From NCBI GenBank assembly GCA_020631335.1, contig JAHDHK010000019.1, positions 1 through 36,858 on the forward strand: a stretch of DNA of 36,858 bases, read 5' to 3'. The first letter of the stretch is position 1, and each line of letters begins with the position of its first letter. A program made the translations under genes and the position numbers. The DNA is from Chromatiales bacterium. Its GTDB lineage: Bacteria > Pseudomonadota > Gammaproteobacteria > Granulosicoccales > Granulosicoccaceae. Shown in pieces: positions 32,415-36,858 of the stretch. Below the pieces are notes generated by a model. The model did not search any database, was not told where the DNA came from, and saw nothing but the letters and a program-made list of their open reading frames with translations.

Positions 32415-33188
32415 CTAAGTGGCTTTGTAGAGCGATAACGCGTTTCTGGTGGTAACCCCGGCGACTTCTTCAACGGATAATGATTTGATGTCAGCTACCC
32501 TTTGAGCAATCTCTGCGGTATAAGCACTTTCGTTGCGCTTGCCGCGGTACGGCACGGGGGCCAGGTACGGTGAGTCGGTTTCAAGAACGATCATATCCAG
32601 TGGTACTTCCGGCAGTACCTGTGCATGATTGGACTTTTTAAAGGTAGCGACACCACCGATACCGATATAAAAACCACCCAGTGACTGCACTTTTTTTGCA
32701 TCTTCGAGTGACCCGCCGAAACAATGGAAAACGCCGGTGAGCGAGTCGTCATTGTGCTCGGCGATCAGTGCGTAGGTATCGTCGAAGGACTCGCGGGTAT
32801 GCAGCACAATTGGCAGCGCATGTTTTTTTGCCAGTGTTATCTGTTGCGTTAACGCATCTTTCTGCTGATCTGCAAAAGTGGTGTCCCAGTGATAGTCGAG
32901 TCCGGTTTCACCGACGGCTACGTAGTTGCCAGTGCTTAACTCCTGCGCGATAAAGTCAATTTCAGCCTGGTAGTGCTCGTCGACATGGCAGGGATGAAGT
33001 CCCATCATCGCAAAGCAGTGTTCCGGAAACTGCGCCGCCAGTTGATTCATCGATTCAACAGACGCTCTGTCGATATTCGGCAGGTACATTCGTTGTACAC
33101 CGGCTTCAATCGCGCGCCTGACGACGGCTTCACGATCGTTGTCGAACTGTTTCAAAAACAGATGAGTATGGGTATCAATGATTTGCAT
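32415..33188 (-). CDS. TatD-family metal-dependent hydrolase/DNase
   Basis: TIM-barrel metallohydrolase of the TatD family, 257 residues, normal length, cytoplasmic. Metal-binding residues are complete: H7 and H9 (DTHTH), E94 (GETGLDYHWD), H130 (VLHTRES), H155 (GVFHCFGGS) and D205 (LETDSPYLAP). PYRGKRNESAY after it is the family hallmark. TatD proteins act as 3'-5' exonucleases or in quality control; many genomes have several copies (TatD, YcfH, YjjV), and I cannot assign which. It lies 58 bases downstream of the aldehyde dehydrogenase and 94 bases upstream of the shikimate-kinase-like gene on the same strand, probably one transcript. Confidence 0.93.
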   Translation of the reverse strand: MQIIDTHTHLFLKQFDNDREAVVRRAIEAGVQRMYLPNIDRASVESMNQLAAQFPEHCFAMMGLHPCHVDEHYQAEIDFIAQELSTGNYVAVGETGLDYHWDTTFADQQKDALTQQITLAKKHALPIVLHTRESFDDTYALIAEHNDDSLTGVFHCFGGSLEDAKKVQSLGGFYIGIGGVATFKKSNHAQVLPEVPLDMIVLETDSPYLAPVPYRGKRNESAYTAEIAQRVADIKSLSVEEVAGVTTRNALSLYKAT

Positions 33189-33246
33189 GGGGTAAACAGG
33201 GTCTGCGTGTCGGTGCTATTTTTATCGTAGAGTAGTGGGGCGGTAA

Positions 33247-34713
33247 CTACCGGTCGGGCGACGGTATATTCAGGTTAACCGTCACACTTTTGGTTTGTGT
33301 GAAGCTGCTTAGCATACTTTCCAGTGAATACTCACGGCCGAGCCCGCTTTGTTTTACACCACCATATGACTGGCCGGGTATTTGTCCGATGCCCTGATTA
33401 ATCTGCACCCAGCCGGACTCAACTTCATGGGCGGTTCTCATTGCCTGGCCGATATCCCGTGACCACACAAAAGCGGCCAGGCCGTAATGACTGTCATTGG
33501 CCATTTGTAGCACCTCGTTTTCATCGCTCCAGGGGATGGCGACTAACACGGGGCCGAATATTTCTTCACGGGCGAGCCGCCAGTCATTGCCGGTGCCGGC
33601 GAATACGGTTGGCCTGGCAAAATAACCTTCACTCAACGGGCCTTCTGTGGCGGGCATGCCGCCGGTAACCAGCGTGGCATCCGGCAGCGCCAGGCCCTGT
33701 TCCACATAGCCGCATACTTTTTCGAATTGTTTGCGATTGATAATGGCGCCCATATCGGTTTGTTCGTCCAGCGGGTCTCCCATGTTGAGTGCCGCTGCTT
33801 TGGTGGCCAGCTTTTCAATGAAATCATCGAAAATATCTTTATGTACAAATAATCGCGAGCCGGCGGTGCAGGACTGACTCTGACGGGTAAATCGCATGGC
33901 CGAAATCACCCCGTCTACGACCCAGTCTTCGTTGGCATCGGGGAACACAATCGACGGACTCTTGCCACCGAGTTCCAGCGACACCGGCACAATTCGATCG
34001 GAGGCCGCGCGCATAATGGATTTGCCGACCGCGGTGGAGCCGGTAAACGACAGCTTGCGAATGCCCGGGTGTTCGGCAATGGCGGCACCGCATTCTGCGC
34101 CGTAACCGGTGAGTACGTTCAACACGCCGGATGGCAGTACATCGTGACATGCCTGAGCCAGTAACAACACGCCCAGCGGTGCATCTTCTGCGGCTTTTAA
34201 TACCATGGTATTGCCCGCACACAGGGCGGGCGCAATTTTCAGTGCGGCGAGCAGGACCGGGGCATTCCACGGGATGATCGCACCGACAACACCAATCGGT
34301 TCGCGTCGCGAGTAACTCAGCATATCGTCGTTCAGCGGAATCACTTCGCCTTTAAGCTCGCCACCTAGGCCTGCAAAAAAACGGAAAATGTCGGCTGCTG
34401 CTTTGGCTTCCGGGCGTGCCTGAGTGCGTATCGCATTGCCGGTTTCTTCGGCAATGGTGATCGCCATCTGGTCGAGGTTGTCATCAAGTTTGGTGGCGAT
34501 ATCGAGCAGCAGTCTGCCGCGCTCGCGGGGCGGCACGCGTTTCCACTGAGTAAACGCGGCCGCGGCTGCGGCAACAGCCTTGTCGACGTCGGCTTTGGCT
34601 GCCCGGGGAACCTCGCCGATAATGGTCTTCCGGCCCGGGTTTTCTACCTCAATACACTCTCCGCTTTCGGCAGCAGTCCATTGCCCGGCTATTAATATCT
34701 GGTGTGATTTCAT
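33247..34713 (-). CDS. NAD(P)-dependent aldehyde dehydrogenase
   Basis: Aldehyde dehydrogenase superfamily enzyme, 488 residues, full length, which oxidises an aldehyde to the acid. Catalytic set: N150 (IIPWNAP), K173 (VLKAAEDAP), general base E247 (LELGGKSP) and nucleophile C282 (QSCTAGSR). FTGSTAVGK (223-231) is the cofactor motif. The sequence resembles the betaine-aldehyde/gamma-aminobutyraldehyde group, but substrate prediction within this family is unreliable. It leads a minus-strand run with tatD. It is a plausible partner for the iron alcohol dehydrogenase at 6075-7223, though 26 kb away; no direct link is visible in the sequence. Confidence 0.93.
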   Translation of the reverse strand: MKSHQILIAGQWTAAESGECIEVENPGRKTIIGEVPRAAKADVDKAVAAAAAAFTQWKRVPPRERGRLLLDIATKLDDNLDQMAITIAEETGNAIRTQARPEAKAAADIFRFFAGLGGELKGEVIPLNDDMLSYSRREPIGVVGAIIPWNAPVLLAALKIAPALCAGNTMVLKAAEDAPLGVLLLAQACHDVLPSGVLNVLTGYGAECGAAIAEHPGIRKLSFTGSTAVGKSIMRAASDRIVPVSLELGGKSPSIVFPDANEDWVVDGVISAMRFTRQSQSCTAGSRLFVHKDIFDDFIEKLATKAAALNMGDPLDEQTDMGAIINRKQFEKVCGYVEQGLALPDATLVTGGMPATEGPLSEGYFARPTVFAGTGNDWRLAREEIFGPVLVAIPWSDENEVLQMANDSHYGLAAFVWSRDIGQAMRTAHEVESGWVQINQGIGQIPGQSYGGVKQSGLGREYSLESMLSSFTQTKSVTVNLNIPSPDR

Positions 34714-34804
34714 GTGGCATCATTTGTCAGTCGCAGTGCGCTGACAGTATCAGATGCCGTCTGCATGGTCGATACGTTAGATAACAGGAGCCGCGCTTCA
34801 GTGA

Positions 34805-34813
34805 TGGTATAGT
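34805..34813 (+). promoter_or_regulatory. Extended -10 promoter candidate for the DUF1992 gene
   Basis: TGGTATAGT combines a TGn extension with a 5 of 6 match to TATAAT (34808-34813). Transcription starting near 34820 would give a leader of about 50 bases before ATG 34870. No good -35 is seen, as is common for extended -10 promoters. Confidence 0.4.
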
Positions 34814-34869
34814 GCGCGCATCCGACTGTTGTACGTGACTACTTTTTTACCGATTCAATCTGCCAGTCA

Positions 34870-35229
34870 ATGCTTTTAACCGAACAAATTGCAGAACAGT
34901 TGATTATCGCAGCACGAGATCGAGGTGAGCTCGATAACCTGCCGGGGCAGGGCAGGCCGCTCGCGCTCGATGACGATTCTGCCGTGCCGCCTGAGCTGCG
35001 GGCGAGCTATCGAATTTTAAAAAACAGTGGTTATATTCCGGCGGAGGTCGAACAGCTCAGGCAGGTTCGGCAGGTGGAGTCTCTGCTGGCGCAGGCTGAG
35101 TCGGATAACGACAAAAAAACACTGCTGTTAAAGCTCAGTTTGTTGCGATCGAAGTTACCATCGCTGCAACTCGCGACTGCCGGCACGCAAAGATATCGCG
35201 ATAAAATTCTGCAGCGACTTTACAAATAG
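34870..35229 (+). CDS. DUF1992 (DnaJ-homologue subfamily C member 28 conserved domain) protein
   Basis: Small cytoplasmic protein of 119 residues made of one DUF1992 domain. The signature LIIAARDRGELDNLPGQGRPL (partly quoted: GELDNLPGQGRPL, 20-32) and the following PPELRASYRILKNSGYIPAEV are diagnostic. The domain also occurs in eukaryotic DNAJC28, but this protein has no J domain. The C-terminal half is helical with heptad-like Leu spacing (LLLKLSLLRSKL) and could be a coiled coil. Function is unknown. It lies directly upstream of a YegD-type Hsp70, which makes a chaperone connection attractive but unproven. Confidence 0.88.
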   Translation: MLLTEQIAEQLIIAARDRGELDNLPGQGRPLALDDDSAVPPELRASYRILKNSGYIPAEVEQLRQVRQVESLLAQAESDNDKKTLLLKLSLLRSKLPSLQLATAGTQRYRDKILQRLYK

Positions 35230-35255
35230 ACCTGCGTTCAGTCACTGCCTATAAT
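35227..35255 (+). promoter_or_regulatory. Candidate sigma-70 promoter for the Hsp70-like gene
   Basis: TAGACC (35227-35232, 4 of 6) and a perfect TATAAT (35250-35255) are 17 bp apart. The -35 begins in the stop codon of the DUF1992 gene. The leader would be about 95 bases. No heat-shock (sigma-32) type promoter was recognised. Confidence 0.4.
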
Positions 35256-35356
35256 TGTGCTGGCCAAGCCATTGGCTATCGCGCGTTACCGCATAGGTAC
35301 TTGAGGTAATGCCGCTTTCAGTTGTCCTGTTAACCCCACTCTCATAAGGTTGTCGC

Positions 35357-36646
35357 ATGAATGTTTGCGGGCTCGACTTTGGTACGTCGAATTCTACGAT
35401 TGGCGTATATAAAGACAACAAACCATCCATGGTGCCGCTGGAACAGGATGACAGGCAGCAATGGCAGAGCACACTGCCAAGCGCTTTGTTTTTTGCCTTT
35501 GAAGATGACCAGATCAGTTTCGGACGTAGTGCGATGCGTCGCTACACAGCGGGTGAGTCCGGTCGGCTGATGCGGTCGATGAAAAATATCATGGGCAGTG
35601 CTTTCATGGGTGAAACCACTCAGGTAAAACGCAGGCACTACTCTTTTGAAGAGATCATCGGTTTCTTTATACAAAGCCTGAAACAAAGAGCCGAGCATTA
35701 TCTGGGGGAGGCTGCCGGTGCGATCGATTCAGTGGTGCTGGGCCGTCCGGTGTTTTTTAACGATGATAACCCCGGACTCGACAGTGAAGCCGAACAGCGC
35801 CTGCTCAATGTTGCGCGCAGTGTCGGATTTGCCAATGTCTCTTTTCAGTATGAGCCGATTGCCGCAGCTTTCGACTACGAGCAGAAGGTGACGCAGGAAG
35901 AGCTGGCATTAATTGTTGATATTGGTGGTGGTACGTCAGACTTCACGATTGTACGTTTGTCGCCCGAACGGCACAGGCTCACTGAACGCCGTGAAGATTT
36001 TCTGGCGAATCACGGGGTGCATATTGGCGGGACTGATTTTGATCGGCGATTGTCCGTGTCCGGCGTAATGCATCATTTTGGCATGGGCGAGCCGCTGGCG
36101 CATCGTCCCACTTTGAAAATGCCGGGGCATTATTATTTTGATCTGGCGACCTGGCACAAAATACATCTGCTCTATGATCAGTCGGTGCTTCGGGAGTTGC
36201 GCGAGCTGCGCCCGACATTGCAGAACAAAAGACCGCTTGATCGACTGCTGGATTTGCTGACGCATCGGCAGGGGCATCGGCTGGCCTCTATGGTGGAGGC
36301 CGCTAAAATGGAACTCTCGTCAACGACAGAGACCACTATCGCGCTCAGTATGATTCTTGAAAGTTTTGATGATCTTGAAAATTGCAGTATTACGCGATTA
36401 CAGCTGGAGCAATCACTGTCAGCCGACTGTGAGCGCATTTTTTCAGCGCTCGATCAAACTGTCGCTCAGGCGGGCTTGAAACCCGGGCAGATCGATACGG
36501 TATTCACTACCGGCGGTTCGACCGCACTGCCGTTAATCAGGCAGGGTGTGCGTGCCGCTATGCCGGAGGCGAAGCTGGTCGCAGGGGATCTGTACAACAG
36601 CGTCGGATCCGGTTTGTTGACCGAAGCCCTGAAGCGATATCAATAG
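35357..36646 (+). CDS. yegD: YegD-type Hsp70 family protein
   Basis: Actin/Hsp70-fold ATPase of 429 residues, similar in length to E. coli YegD (about 450) and lacking the substrate-binding and lid regions of DnaK (about 640). Phosphate loop 1 is GLDFGTSNSTIGV (5-17), phosphate loop 2 VDIGGGTSDF (187-196), and the adenosine motif TGGSTALPLI is near the C-terminus. FQYEPIAAAFDYE (163-175) matches the connect-1 helix. Start ATG 35357 has AAGG upstream. The role of YegD proteins is not established; with the DUF1992 gene ahead of it, a protein-folding role is suggested only by association. Confidence 0.92.
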   Translation: MNVCGLDFGTSNSTIGVYKDNKPSMVPLEQDDRQQWQSTLPSALFFAFEDDQISFGRSAMRRYTAGESGRLMRSMKNIMGSAFMGETTQVKRRHYSFEEIIGFFIQSLKQRAEHYLGEAAGAIDSVVLGRPVFFNDDNPGLDSEAEQRLLNVARSVGFANVSFQYEPIAAAFDYEQKVTQEELALIVDIGGGTSDFTIVRLSPERHRLTERREDFLANHGVHIGGTDFDRRLSVSGVMHHFGMGEPLAHRPTLKMPGHYYFDLATWHKIHLLYDQSVLRELRELRPTLQNKRPLDRLLDLLTHRQGHRLASMVEAAKMELSSTTETTIALSMILESFDDLENCSITRLQLEQSLSADCERIFSALDQTVAQAGLKPGQIDTVFTTGGSTALPLIRQGVRAAMPEAKLVAGDLYNSVGSGLLTEALKRYQ

Positions 36647-36785
36647 AGATTGCACCAGCAAGCGCGAACATGCAGCCAATGATCTTTTGCCTGTAGCCGG
36701 ACCGGTTTGCGTTTTTGTTGCTCGGATCGAGTTTTATCTTGCCAACGTGATCTGCCGGACTGCGCACAAGTGACGCCGGCTTTGG

Positions 36786-36854
36786 TCAGGGAGTCGCCAT
36801 TGGAAGGATTGCATACAGTGCCGGAATCACAACAATACCGGTCACCACTATGAG
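36786..36854 (-). other. Possible C-terminal end of an RND-type efflux pump (remnant or edge-cut)
   Basis: On the minus strand the frame that stops at TGA 36786-36788 reads LIVVTGIVVIPALYAILPMATP, which resembles the last membrane helix of RND transporters (typical text: VVIPALYA). A TAA stands in the same frame at 36855-36857, one base from the window edge. So this is either a decayed or frameshifted end, or chance similarity. The rest of 36647-36785 holds no gene that I can see. Confidence 0.25.
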
Positions 36855-36858
36855 TTAT

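Overview
The window reads as chromosomal DNA of a heterotrophic, probably marine, gammaproteobacterium. The basis is the gene families (TRAP transporter, YegD-type Hsp70, DUF1992, TatD, RpiR and IclR regulators), dense coding and moderate GC. That placement is inference: there is no rRNA or ribosomal protein to anchor it. I saw no tRNA, rRNA, CRISPR array, insertion sequence or phage gene. UAG is an unusually frequent stop: of 29 complete genes, 13 end in TAG, 10 in TAA and 6 in TGA.

Left block (1-7223). A divergent RpiR regulator, cut by the window edge, faces an N-formylglutamate-amidohydrolase-like gene. That gene is followed by a three-part TRAP transporter (dctQ, dctM, Tat-exported dctP), a strong terminator, a glutamine-synthetase-like ligase and an iron-type alcohol dehydrogenase. 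Together they look like one uptake-and-catabolism unit. My working model is gamma-glutamylation of an imported amine or amino alcohol, oxidation of its hydroxyl, and hydrolytic release. An aldehyde dehydrogenase that could complete it lies far away at 33247-34713.

Second block (7224-17591). A PLP-dependent threonine/serine dehydratase-like gene diverges from a 2-keto-3-deoxygluconate-type kinase plus IclR regulator. Next come a large secreted alpha/beta hydrolase, a short-chain dehydrogenase, a lipoprotein with thrombospondin type 3 repeats and a CBM9/DOMON-like end that is interrupted by an in-frame amber codon, a single-domain MetE-like enzyme and a small membrane protein. The gap between the lipoprotein and the MetE-like gene has a near-consensus promoter with two copies of a perfect 10-bp palindrome.

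Third block (17821-28321). Eight plus-strand genes are packed almost without gaps: alpha-methylacyl-CoA racemase, an 879-residue class III cyclase/NB-ARC ATPase, livH, livM, livG, livF, an acyl-CoA ligase and a LivK-type binding protein. This looks like an uptake, CoA-activation and epimerisation module for a branched carboxylic acid, with its own large signalling protein.

Right block (28322-36858). On the minus strand are a DUF1349 protein, a membrane GGDEF-EAL protein, a shikimate-kinase-like protein with altered substrate residues, TatD and the aldehyde dehydrogenase. On the plus strand are DUF1992 and a YegD-type Hsp70. A short stretch at the right edge resembles the end of an RND efflux pump on the minus strand.
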